From NCBI GenBank assembly GCA_947624945.1, contig CANQMJ010000088.1:1-9945 (forward strand): 9,945 bases of DNA, written 5' to 3'. The number at the start of each line of letters is the position of its first letter. Positions within the stretch are counted from its first letter, which is position 1. This document shows, one piece after another, positions 1 to 5,520 of the stretch. Both the position numbers and the translations under genes were made by a program. Source of the stretch: an uncultured Clostridia bacterium (GTDB lineage Bacteria > Bacillota > Clostridia > Oscillospirales > CAG-272). The notes beneath the pieces were generated by a model that was given only the letters and a program-made list of their open reading frames with translations, ran no database searches and was not told the origin of the DNA.

Positions 1-1969
1 TGCGTCCGCCCTCATGGTACTGCTCGGTGTAATAGTCGTACCAGCCGCCGCGCGGCAGATATACCTCAACCGTGCCGCCGTTTTCGCTCTCGGGAGTCGT
101 TATCGGGCAGACGAGGAATTCGTGCCCGTACATGTATTCGCCATGGACGCTGCGCGCAGCTTCGTCGTCGGGGAACGCGAGCGCGAGCGCGCGTATCGGC
201 ATGGTGCCGTCGAATGTAACCGCGGCGTTTATCGAATAAAAATACGGGACGAGAGAGTAGCGCAGACGTATCGCTTTTTCTATTGCGTCGTAGTATCTGC
301 CGCCCGGCTCGCCGAAGCGCCATATCTCGCGCGGCGTGTCCGTGCCGTGCGAGCGCATCATAGGCGTGAACGCTGCAAACTGCGCCCATCTCGTGTAAAG
401 CTCGCGGTAGCCGTCGTCATTGCATCCGCCGTCATAATCGCCGTTACAGAACCACGGATAACCCTTTCTTACGAAGAACGCGCCGATGTCGCAGTTCCAG
501 TACGCCTCGCCGCACGCGATGTAATTTTGCGCGATGTTGACCTGTCGGCGCAGCGTCTCCCACGATGCACTCACGTCGCCGGACCACACGACGGTGCCGT
601 ATCTGTGCTGACCGGAATATCCGGATCGCGTCAGATTCAGTACGCGTTTGCCGTCGCCGACGGCGCGCTGTCCCTCGTATATGCCCCGCGAATGTGCGAG
701 CGAGTACGCGTTTATGACTTTGTCGCTAAGATATTTCTTGAATTCGCCGACCGACATCTTCATTCTTTCGTCGAGTTCGGGACGTTCGTGGCCGTGCCAT
801 ACGGCGTCGAACGGCTCCGTCGAGTCGCACCACCACGCGTCGGTGCCGTGCGAATATATGCCGTCGTTTGCCTGACGCCAGTATATGCGGCGCGCTTCCT
901 CGTCGAACGCGTCGTATACGGAGCCGTCGCCGAGCAGCTTTCCCGCACTCTCAAACTCGCGGCGGTTCTCGGAGTCGCCGCTCATGTTCGGCCATATCGA
1001 CACCATCATGTGCGCGCCCATTTTATGCAGCACGTCCGTGAGGGCACCTACGTCGGGATAGCGGCTCTTGTCGAATACCTTGTCGCCCCACGACGATCCG
1101 CGCCAGTACTGCCAGTCCTGAACGATTATATCGAGCGGGACGCCTCTTTTTCTGTACTCGGCGACGACGTCGACGAGCTCATCCGAGCACGTATAGCGCT
1201 CCTTCGACTGCGCGTAGCCGACAGCGTATTTGGGCAGCATGGGCGTTGCGCCCGTCAGCGTCCGATATCCACGGCATACGTCGTCGAAGTCGTCGCCCGC
1301 GATAAAATAGTAGTCGACGGCGTCGACGGAGTCGAGGTACACGACGCCGCGTCCGTCGCGGTCGTCAAACGTCATCATAGACGTGCAGTCGAAAAGGTAC
1401 GCGTAACCGGCGGACGAGACGAAGTACGGAACAGCGATGCGCATGTTCTCCTGATACAGCGGTATGAAGTGCCCGCGTATGTCGGGATATCCTTCCTCGT
1501 GGCTGCCGAGCCCGAGCACGGTCTCATCGTCGGCGAATGTGACCGACACGCTCGCGTGGTATGCGCTGCCCGTCAGCTCCCTGCCGCCGCCCGACATCGA
1601 CGAGCGCACGCCGTCGACGGTGACGCGTTCGTTCACGACGCCGCCGACAGCGCGGTAAATGTCGTATTTTTCAAGCGTGCGCGGCGCGCTCTCGGATTCG
1701 GACGATAAAAGGTGCCCATCGCGGAAATATTTGACGGCGAGCGTTTTTTTATCAATTATAATCGAAAGAAAGTCGGCTTTTATCACGGCGCTGCCGTCTG
1801 TGTCGTCGTATTCTGCGTCGACTTTTTCCGGCATCTGTGCCGTCACGATCATGCTGTCGCGCGGGAAAAGCTCCTCTTTCCCGTACGTCACGCGTACTAT
1901 TTTGCCGCTGTACGGCAGTACGCGGAGTGTGTACCCGCCGTTTGCGAATGTGAAGCCTGTCGTTTTCAT
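1..1969 (-). CDS. Glycoside hydrolase family 31 enzyme (alpha-xylosidase/alpha-glucosidase-like), 3' end outside window
   Basis: This is a retaining GH31 exo-glycosidase that releases alpha-linked xylose or glucose from the non-reducing end of oligosaccharides. It has no signal peptide, so it is probably cytoplasmic and acts on imported sugars. The start is ATG at 1969, with AAGGAG 9 nt upstream. The frame stays open for 656 codons to the left edge. The N-terminal beta-sandwich comes first (residues about 1-225). The TIM barrel contains PLDIIVQDW near residue 290, the nucleophile Asp382 in AWWCDSTEP, and the acid/base Asp465 in VVWSGDVSASWE. Further GH31 signatures follow: AYWNCDIGAFF and MRSHGTDTPREIW. 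GH31 proteins are usually about 650-800 aa, so only part of the C-terminal beta-sandwich is missing. Family assignment is firm. The substrate (xyloside or glucoside) cannot be decided from the sequence. It appears monocistronic at its 5' end. Confidence 0.95.
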   Translation of the reverse strand, partial: MKTTGFTFANGGYTLRVLPYSGKIVRVTYGKEELFPRDSMIVTAQMPEKVDAEYDDTDGSAVIKADFLSIIIDKKTLAVKYFRDGHLLSSESESAPRTLEKYDIYRAVGGVVNERVTVDGVRSSMSGGGRELTGSAYHASVSVTFADDETVLGLGSHEEGYPDIRGHFIPLYQENMRIAVPYFVSSAGYAYLFDCTSMMTFDDRDGRGVVYLDSVDAVDYYFIAGDDFDDVCRGYRTLTGATPMLPKYAVGYAQSKERYTCSDELVDVVAEYRKRGVPLDIIVQDWQYWRGSSWGDKVFDKSRYPDVGALTDVLHKMGAHMMVSIWPNMSGDSENRREFESAGKLLGDGSVYDAFDEEARRIYWRQANDGIYSHGTDAWWCDSTEPFDAVWHGHERPELDERMKMSVGEFKKYLSDKVINAYSLAHSRGIYEGQRAVGDGKRVLNLTRSGYSGQHRYGTVVWSGDVSASWETLRRQVNIAQNYIACGEAYWNCDIGAFFVRKGYPWFCNGDYDGGCNDDGYRELYTRWAQFAAFTPMMRSHGTDTPREIWRFGEPGGRYYDAIEKAIRLRYSLVPYFYSINAAVTFDGTMPIRALALAFPDDEAARSVHGEYMYGHEFLVCPITTPESENGGTVEVYLPRGGWYDYYTEQYHEGGR

Positions 1970-2009
1970 TTTGTGCGTCTCCTTCGGCGCGCTGCGTTTT
2001 TGCGATTCA

Positions 2010-2038
2010 ATTATAACGTAAATGATGCGTAAAATCAA
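2010..2038 (-). promoter_or_regulatory. Predicted sigma-A promoter of the GH31 gene
   Basis: Read on the minus strand, TTGATT (2038-2033) is followed by a 17-nt spacer and TATAAT (2015-2010). The start codon at 1969 lies about 40 nt downstream, and the ribosome binding site falls between the two. The -10 box is perfect and the -35 box matches 4 of 6. No operator-like palindrome or catabolite-repression site was recognised in the short leader. Confidence 0.7.
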
Positions 2039-2064
2039 TATAAACTGCTTCCGTCGCGACATAT

Positions 2065-2120
2065 GTTTTAGAATTCGTAGTCCAAGTGACGGCGATGCCA
2101 CACTTTCCGCGAAGCGGAAA
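2065..2120. repeat. Left terminal inverted repeat with GCGAAGC hairpin
   Basis: This holds the outer end GTTTTA (2065-2070), the shared block TCCAAG (2080-2085) and CACACTTT, then a perfect hairpin: TTTCCGC (2104-2110), loop GAA, GCGGAAA (2114-2120). Read outward on the minus strand it gives GTGTGGCATCGCC...CTTGGAC. The same motif occurs next to the hairpins at 2153-2170 and 2518-2542. Confidence 0.6.
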
Positions 2121-2170
2121 CCGCCGCCGTCCAAGAAATGGCAACGCCACACTTTCCGCGCCAGCGGAAA
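2121..2170. repeat. Internal copy of the hairpin plus CTTGGAC repeat
   Basis: Read on the minus strand, a hairpin (TTTCCGC 2153-2159, loop 2160-2163, GCGGAAA 2164-2170) is followed by GTGTGGCGTTGCC and CTTGGAC (2135-2129). It aligns with the left terminal repeat in the same orientation, and with the right terminal repeat in the opposite orientation. The loop differs (GCCA instead of GAA). This copy abuts the longer direct repeat that starts at 2149. Confidence 0.6.
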
Positions 2171-2207
2171 CGTGTCGCAGGTCGGCGCGTCAGCGACGAA
2201 CTGCCGC
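2149..2207. repeat. Direct repeat unit, copy 1
   Basis: This 59-nt unit consists of ACAC, a hairpin (2153-2170) and a 36-nt tail (2172-2207) starting GTGTCGCAGGTCGGCG. The tail is identical, base for base, to 2299-2334. The units differ only in the hairpin loop (GCCA here, GAA there) and one base after the hairpin. Exact identity of the tail in non-coding DNA implies recent duplication or constraint. Confidence 0.8.
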
Positions 2208-2276
2208 CGTAAGGCTTCCCGGTTTACCCTACGCGTACCATATTCGTGCGTTATCCGGTTATGCCGGTTTTTCACT

Positions 2277-2334
2277 ACACTTTCCGCGAAGCGGAAATGT
2301 GTCGCAGGTCGGCGCGTCAGCGACGAACTGCCGC
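2277..2334. repeat. Direct repeat unit, copy 2
   Basis: This is the second copy of the unit at 2149-2207: ACAC (2277-2280), the hairpin TTTCCGC-GAA-GCGGAAA (2281-2297) and the identical 36-nt tail (2299-2334). The copies start 128 nt apart in the same orientation. About 70 nt of unrelated sequence lies between them. Confidence 0.8.
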
Positions 2335-2353
2335 GCACTCGACATGCCGCGAG

Positions 2354-2394
2354 GGTGCTGTTCGCAGGCTGCCCCCGCTCAACCTACGAACACC
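2354..2394 (-). ncRNA. Candidate structured RNA stem-loop downstream of an orphan promoter
   Basis: Read on the minus strand, GGTGTTCGTAGG (2394-2383) pairs with CCTGCGAACA...CC (2368-2354) across a 14-nt loop. This gives about 12 pairs with a small bulge. One pair is G-U on the minus strand but C-A on the plus strand, so the fold favours a minus-strand transcript. It starts about 15 nt after the predicted start of transcription from the promoter at 2415-2443. No known RNA family was recognised. On the plus strand the stem is followed by TTTTT (2395-2399), so a weak rightward terminator is an alternative reading. Confidence 0.35.
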
Positions 2395-2414
2395 TTTTTC
2401 CCTTAAACACCTAT

Positions 2415-2443
2415 ATTATACCACATTTTTCGTGATTTGTCAA
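2415..2443 (-). promoter_or_regulatory. Perfect-consensus sigma-A promoter facing left, no ORF directly behind it
   Basis: Read on the minus strand, TTGACA (2443-2438) is followed by a 17-nt spacer and TATAAT (2420-2415), a full consensus match. The sequence just upstream (about 2444-2475) is very AT-rich, as an UP element would be. Transcription would run through the stem-loop and the repeats toward the GH31 gene, whose start is about 440 nt away. It may drive a non-coding RNA, be part of the repeat element, or give GH31 a long leader. Confidence 0.75.
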
Positions 2444-2451
2444 GTATTTTT

Positions 2452-2463
2452 CACAAATTTGTG
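2452..2463. promoter_or_regulatory. 12-bp perfect palindrome upstream of the orphan promoter
   Basis: CACAAATTTGTG is a perfect 6+6 palindrome starting 8 bp upstream of the -35 box at 2438-2443. Its position suits a regulator binding site, but AT-rich palindromes also arise by chance. No cognate regulator is encoded in the window. Confidence 0.3.
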
Positions 2464-2517
2464 TATTTTTTTACTTTTCGCGTCACCGATAAACCGCATC
2501 CTTCACTGGCATCTCCT

Positions 2518-2578
2518 ACACTTTTCGCGAAGCGAAAAGTGTGACGCTGCCATAGCTTGGACGACAAATTTATAAAAC
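2518..2578. repeat. Right terminal inverted repeat with 11-bp perfect hairpin
   Basis: ACACTTTTCGC (2518-2528), loop GAA, GCGAAAAGTGT (2532-2542) forms a perfect 11-bp stem. It is followed on the plus strand by GTGTGACGCTGCC, CTTGGAC (2557-2563) and the outer end TAAAAC (2573-2578). This is the mirror image of the left terminal repeat. No T-run follows on either strand, so it is not a classical terminator, although it could stabilise a 3' end. Confidence 0.6.
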
Positions 2579-2643
2579 ACCGCGCGGAGCCGTCCACAGA
2601 CAGCTGTTGCGCGATGTTTATTATATAATGCGTTATTTTCTCG

Positions 2644-2660
2644 AAGCGTCACCAACGCTT
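2644..2660. terminator. Weak hairpin after the TraX gene
   Basis: AAGCGT (2644-2649) and ACGCTT (2655-2660) form a 6-bp stem with a 5-nt loop, 8 nt beyond the TraX stop. There is no T-run on the minus strand, so intrinsic termination would be poor. The operon may end here, or further on at the stronger hairpin at 2518-2542. Confidence 0.25.
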
Positions 2661-2668
2661 TTGCGAAA

Positions 2669-3517
2669 TCAAAACAGCAGATGCGACAGCGCGACGAGCA
2701 CTATCAGATGTACGGGATAGAACGCGTAGCACGCGTACTGCACGATCTTGTTTTTGCTGCCCGGTTTGCCGTTATAGAGCATTATCGGTATGAGAGCAAG
2801 TACCGCAAATCCCTGCTCGGGTATCTCGACCTCGCGACCGAAAATCGTCACGGTGAAAACGAGCCCGCCTATCATCACCCAGTTGATGTATATAAGCGCC
2901 GCCGTCTCCGCTATCCACCCGAATTTCACGCCGTGGAAGAGATAGAACACGAGCACCGTCAGTATACCGTAGCCGAAATAGTCGACGAACGTGATGAATC
3001 CGAGCACATATGTGAGCGGCACGGCGACGATCACGGCGATGAGGAACACCCACCACGCGTGATGCTTCGCACGTTCAAGCACCATCATCGTCAAAAGCGA
3101 AATGCAGAACGTGAACATCACGTTTTGATGAAACGGATATATCGGTCCGCCGCCGACAAGGAAATTGAACGGTATCTCCGACATGAGCGCGAATATGAAC
3201 ATGCGCAACAGATATTTCCCGCGGCTGTGCGTGTGGAAAAAGCCTTCGACGATCTGAAACGCGAATATCGGGAACGCGATGCGCCCTATGACGGTCAGCC
3301 ATTCGTGCTCGTATGCGACAGTCACCCACGTGTGGTCGCAAAACATGAGCGCCATCGCGATGATCTTGAGCGTCAGCGAATCAAGGCAGCGTATACGCGA
3401 AAAGAAGCCGCGATTTTTTCCGTTTTCACCGTCGTCCTGGGCGCCGGGAGCCGAAACGTCGGCGTCCGCCGGCGTATCTGCACATTCCGAATTCGTTATA
3501 TTTTCGCCGTCGTTCAT
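2669..3517 (-). CDS. TraX family integral membrane protein (putative acyltransferase)
   Basis: This 282-aa multi-pass membrane protein belongs to the TraX family. Its founding member N-acetylates F-pilin; chromosomal homologues in Clostridia have no established substrate. Residues 1-40 are a hydrophilic, acidic cytoplasmic-type extension. From about residue 47 there are roughly eight hydrophobic segments. Family motifs in order are MFCDH with Asp61-His62, GRIAFPIFAF (78-87), EGF (91-93), SEIPFNF (113-119) and a C-terminal YPVHL (267-271). The ATG at 3517 overlaps the DegV stop (ATGA), with no good Shine-Dalgarno of its own. Translation is therefore probably coupled to DegV. Family call is firm; acetylation of a pilin or another substrate here is inference. 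Confidence 0.88.
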   Translation of the reverse strand: MNDGENITNSECADTPADADVSAPGAQDDGENGKNRGFFSRIRCLDSLTLKIIAMALMFCDHTWVTVAYEHEWLTVIGRIAFPIFAFQIVEGFFHTHSRGKYLLRMFIFALMSEIPFNFLVGGGPIYPFHQNVMFTFCISLLTMMVLERAKHHAWWVFLIAVIVAVPLTYVLGFITFVDYFGYGILTVLVFYLFHGVKFGWIAETAALIYINWVMIGGLVFTVTIFGREVEIPEQGFAVLALIPIMLYNGKPGSKNKIVQYACYAFYPVHLIVLVALSHLLF

Positions 3518-4365
3518 GCGCCATCACCGTCGATGAACAGCACGCCGAGCGTGCCGGGGCCGCAGTGGCTCGATATGACGCCGCCCGCCGTCGTGATGTG
3601 GACCTCGTCGAATATCTCCATACTGCGCAGTGACATCGCGACGTCGTCGGCGATGTGAAGGTCGGCGCCCTGAAGCGTGTGCGTGACGAACACGCGGCGC
3701 TTGTCGGCTTTCCTCAGCGCCGGCTCGAGGTCGCGGACATAGTTTTCGATAACGCGCGCGAGCTTGCCGCGGTACTTCTTCGACACGTCCATCTTCCCGC
3801 CCTCGACGACTATCATCGGCTTGAGCGACAAAAGATTCGCCGCGAGCGCCGTCAGCGGCGAGCACCGCCCGCCGCGCTGCAGATATGTCAGGGTGTCGAT
3901 TACAAAGCTGGCACGGACGCGCGGGATCGTTGTCGCCAGCGACTGTTCGATCTCGTCTATGCTCTTTCCCTCGTTTGCCATGTCGGCGGCGTGGAGGATA
4001 AGAAGTCCGATGCCGGTCGAGAGATTCTGCGAGTTTATGACGCGGACGCTGCGGCATCCCGCCTCCTCTGCCGCGAGACGCATGACGTTATTCGACGTGC
4101 TCATCTCCGACGATATGCTGAACGCGATGATGTCGTCGTCGCGGTAGTGCGAGAACATCTCGACAGCTTCATCGAGCGCGGGCGCCGCCGTCTTGGGCGT
4201 TTTCGCGTTCGCGTCCGCCCACGCGAAAAGCTCCGACTGCGTCATTTCGCCGTCGCGGACGCTCTTGTCGTCGAGTATGATGTTGAGCGGCAGGATGTCG
4301 ACGCTATATCTCTGTGCGAGAGTCGTTCCGATGTCGCACGTGCTGTCGGCGATGATCTTTATCAT
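3514..4365 (-). CDS. DegV family fatty-acid-binding protein
   Basis: At 283 aa this is the usual length for the DegV/FakB family. These proteins bind one fatty acid and, in Gram-positive bacteria, present it to the kinase FakA to make acyl-phosphate for phospholipid synthesis. Features seen: the N-terminal IIADSTCD (Ser8, Thr9), the KTPKTAAP segment (55-62), SSEMSTS (85-91), NSQNLSTGIGLLILHAA (111-127), DTLTYLQRGGR (157-167) and GPGTLG (269-274) near the C-terminus. The start is ATG at 4365, chosen because GAGG lies 7 nt upstream and MIKIIADST is the normal family N-terminus. An in-frame ATG at 4407 would sit almost at the predicted transcription start and lacks a ribosome binding site. It is the first gene of a two-gene operon with the TraX-family gene. 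FakA is not in the window. Confidence 0.93.
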   Translation of the reverse strand: MIKIIADSTCDIGTTLAQRYSVDILPLNIILDDKSVRDGEMTQSELFAWADANAKTPKTAAPALDEAVEMFSHYRDDDIIAFSISSEMSTSNNVMRLAAEEAGCRSVRVINSQNLSTGIGLLILHAADMANEGKSIDEIEQSLATTIPRVRASFVIDTLTYLQRGGRCSPLTALAANLLSLKPMIVVEGGKMDVSKKYRGKLARVIENYVRDLEPALRKADKRRVFVTHTLQGADLHIADDVAMSLRSMEIFDEVHITTAGGVISSHCGPGTLGVLFIDGDGA

Positions 4366-4392
4366 GATCTGACCTCGTTGTGCCGTTGATTT

Positions 4393-4407
4393 GTGCATTT
4401 CATGCAC
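4393..4407. promoter_or_regulatory. Palindrome at the degV-traX transcription start
   Basis: GTGCAT-TTC-ATGCAC is a perfect 6-bp inverted repeat. It lies 12-26 bp past the -10 box of the promoter at 4419-4447, so just downstream of the predicted start point. A repressor operator or a small 5' hairpin in the leader are both possible. No T-run follows it. Confidence 0.4.
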
Positions 4408-4418
4408 CTTTTTGGTTT

Positions 4419-4447
4419 ATAATATCACATTTTGTGTAAAATTGCAA
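4419..4447 (-). promoter_or_regulatory. Predicted sigma-A promoter of the DegV-TraX operon
   Basis: Read on the minus strand, TTGCAA (4447-4442) is followed by a 17-nt spacer and TATTAT (4424-4419). Transcription should start near 4412, giving a leader of about 47 nt before the DegV start at 4365. That leader includes the palindrome at 4393-4407. Confidence 0.65.
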
Positions 4448-4573
4448 GACGTAAATGTTCATATATGAAATATACGCGCACGGTTAGGACGGTGCTGCGT
4501 CGCAGAACATTCCGGTACTGCTCCGATCCGTCAAAGCATTTTCTGCATCCGCATAACTTTCTTCTGCATTTGT
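4448..4573. other. Intergenic spacer between two operons
   Basis: This stretch separates the pilin-operon terminator from the DegV promoter. I see no open frame with a ribosome binding site, no repeat shared with the 2.1-2.6 kb region and no recognisable RNA gene. It has a few short TTCTGCAT-like echoes (4540-4570) and an AT-rich patch near 4460-4475. Confidence 0.5.
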
Positions 4574-4606
4574 AAAAAATCATACGGGAGACGCTTTGCG
4601 TCCCCC
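4574..4606 (-). terminator. Rho-independent terminator of the pilin operon
   Basis: Read on the minus strand, GGGGGACGC (4606-4598), loop AAA, and GCGTCTCCC (4594-4586) form a 9-bp stem with one G-U pair. After six bases (CGTATGA region) comes a run of six T (4579-4574). It lies 45 nt beyond the stop of the last pilin gene and before the DegV promoter, so the two units are transcribed separately. Confidence 0.75.
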
Positions 4607-4650
4607 TTACCGATGCGTATTAACTTGCTCGTGCCGCAAGCATGCATTGT

Positions 4651-5151
4651 TCAGGCAGTGGTGTCTATCCCGTTCAGCGGGACGACCGAGAAGCTCTCGC
4701 TCCATTTGTCCTCACCGTTTCTGCCGGAGACGGTTATATTGACCGTCACGCCTGTGCCATCTTGTTTGAACGTGAGTTTTGAGATTTCGAGTCCGCTGTA
4801 CGCCGACTCCGCAAGCATCATCTGATCGGTGCCGTCTACACCAACGACAGCCAGCCTGCCATCGTCTAATTTTATGCAGACGCTGTCGCCGAATGCCGTG
4901 CTGTCGAGCGTTACTTTTGTTTCATCCGTGCTGATCGTTATATTCTGCCCGAATCTCAGCTCGTCAGCTATTGCCTGCGCCGCAGTCGAGCCCAAGATCT
5001 GCGCGTCGGCGGCCTCGATCATGGAGTTGCGCGCGCTGATGACCGCCGTCGTCGTGACCGCACCTGCGGCGGCTATGATCGCGACTATCGCCACGACTAT
5101 CAGGATCTCGGTGAGTGTATATCCGCCGCGCCCCTTCAGCTTTTTTTTCAT
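4651..5151 (-). CDS. Type IV prepilin-like protein (pseudopilin), last gene of the operon
   Basis: This 166-aa protein has a textbook class of prepilin N-terminus: a short basic leader MKKKLKGRGG, then mature YTLTEILIVVAIVAIIAAAG. The prepilin peptidase would cut after Gly10, and the conserved Glu is at mature position +5 (residue 15). Tyr at +1 is less usual than Phe or Met. The hydrophobic helix spans about residues 11-35. The remaining 130 residues are a Thr/Asp-rich, beta-type soluble domain with a single Cys (92). The ATG at 5151 overlaps the previous stop (ATGA) and has GGAGG 9 nt upstream. Family known role: a minor or major subunit of a type IV pilus or secretion pseudopilus. The exact pilin class cannot be told. 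Confidence 0.88.
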   Translation of the reverse strand: MKKKLKGRGGYTLTEILIVVAIVAIIAAAGAVTTTAVISARNSMIEAADAQILGSTAAQAIADELRFGQNITISTDETKVTLDSTAFGDSVCIKLDDGRLAVVGVDGTDQMMLAESAYSGLEISKLTFKQDGTGVTVNITVSGRNGEDKWSESFSVVPLNGIDTTA

Positions 5152-5504
5152 GGAGTTCCGCCTCCTCCGCCGCGGACCTTGTACGACGCGAGTCCGTCAC
5201 CGCCGTATGCGTCGACCTGAACGGTTTCAGTCGTGTCGTCCGTGTACTCGTCGCCGTTCTTCTTTTGAACGGTAATTTCTATACTTCCCGTCTCGGCGTC
5301 CGTATCTTTCTGAAGCTCCGCTGCGGAAAGGCTTTTATAGAATTCATCGTCCTCATTGCGTGCGGAAATGTCTATGCTTCCCGACGCGGAGATCATTGAC
5401 GCGAGCAAAAGCGCCGCCATCGCGATGACGAGTACGGAAACGAGCGTTTCGACGAGCGTCTCGCCCGAGCGCGATGCAAGTCTTTCACGAAGTGATTTTT
5501 TCAT
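5148..5504 (-). CDS. Small prepilin-like protein
   Basis: At 118 aa this is a minor-pilin-type protein. Its leader MKKSLRERLASRSG has a predicted cut after Gly14, and mature ETLVETLVSVLVIAMAALLL carries Glu at +5 (residue 19). The hydrophobic helix covers about residues 15-40. The soluble part is short, charged and rich in Asp, Glu and Thr, and ends in a Gly-rich tail (GGGGGTP). The DNA of that tail doubles as the ribosome binding site of the next gene. It starts 16 nt after the previous stop, with AGAGGCGGG about 8-12 nt upstream as a modest ribosome binding site. It most likely belongs to the same pilus tip or priming complex as its neighbours. Confidence 0.85.
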   Translation of the reverse strand: MKKSLRERLASRSGETLVETLVSVLVIAMAALLLASMISASGSIDISARNEDDEFYKSLSAAELQKDTDAETGSIEITVQKKNGDEYTDDTTETVQVDAYGGDGLASYKVRGGGGGTP

Positions 5505-5520
5505 ACCGATATCCCGCCTC

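Larger units (their letters stand above)
2065..2578. mobile_element. Putative MITE-like element with imperfect terminal inverted repeats
   Basis: The stretch between the GH31 and TraX genes holds no credible gene. The left end read inward begins GTTTTAGAATTCGTAGTCCA. The right end, read inward on the other strand, begins GTTTTATAAATTTGTCGTCC. Aligned by eye over about 46 positions with one gap, about 35 match, and both ends run into a hairpin. Between them lie another hairpin copy, a 58-59 bp direct repeat, a predicted RNA-type stem-loop and a strong leftward promoter. No transposase is present, so any mobility would depend on an enzyme elsewhere. No clear target-site duplication is seen at the proposed edges. 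The alternative is a cluster of independently inserted short palindromic repeats. Confidence 0.5.

Noticed and set aside
14..1708. A 564-aa plus-strand open frame
   Set aside because: It is the antisense of the GH31 gene, whose minus-strand reading carries both catalytic Asp residues and all family motifs. The plus frame shows only Arg/Ala/Val-rich low-meaning sequence.
2149..2334. CRISPR array
   Set aside because: There are only two long units with internal hairpins, no regular spacer series and no cas genes nearby.
2340..2410. SRP RNA, 6S RNA or tmRNA
   Set aside because: None of the conserved sequence signatures of these RNAs was found (for example no GGAAGGAAGC-type SRP domain IV loop). 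Only an unassigned stem-loop remains.
2022..2575. Several plus-strand frames of 106-137 aa
   Set aside because: They run through hairpins and direct repeats, overlap each other in different frames, and lack a ribosome binding site. They are best explained as repeat-derived spurious frames.
2620..2629. ATTATATAAT as a promoter -10 region
   Set aside because: It is a palindromic AT patch. No acceptable -35 box lies at 16-18 nt on either strand.
2681..4389. Plus-strand frames of 325 and 244 aa
   Set aside because: They are antisense to the TraX and DegV genes, which are recognised by conserved motifs and the usual lengths.
4366..4407. Upstream ATG at 4407 for the DegV gene
   Set aside because: It would fall within about 5 nt of the predicted transcription start, has no ribosome binding site and adds a non-family N-terminus. 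ATG at 4365 has GAGG at proper spacing.
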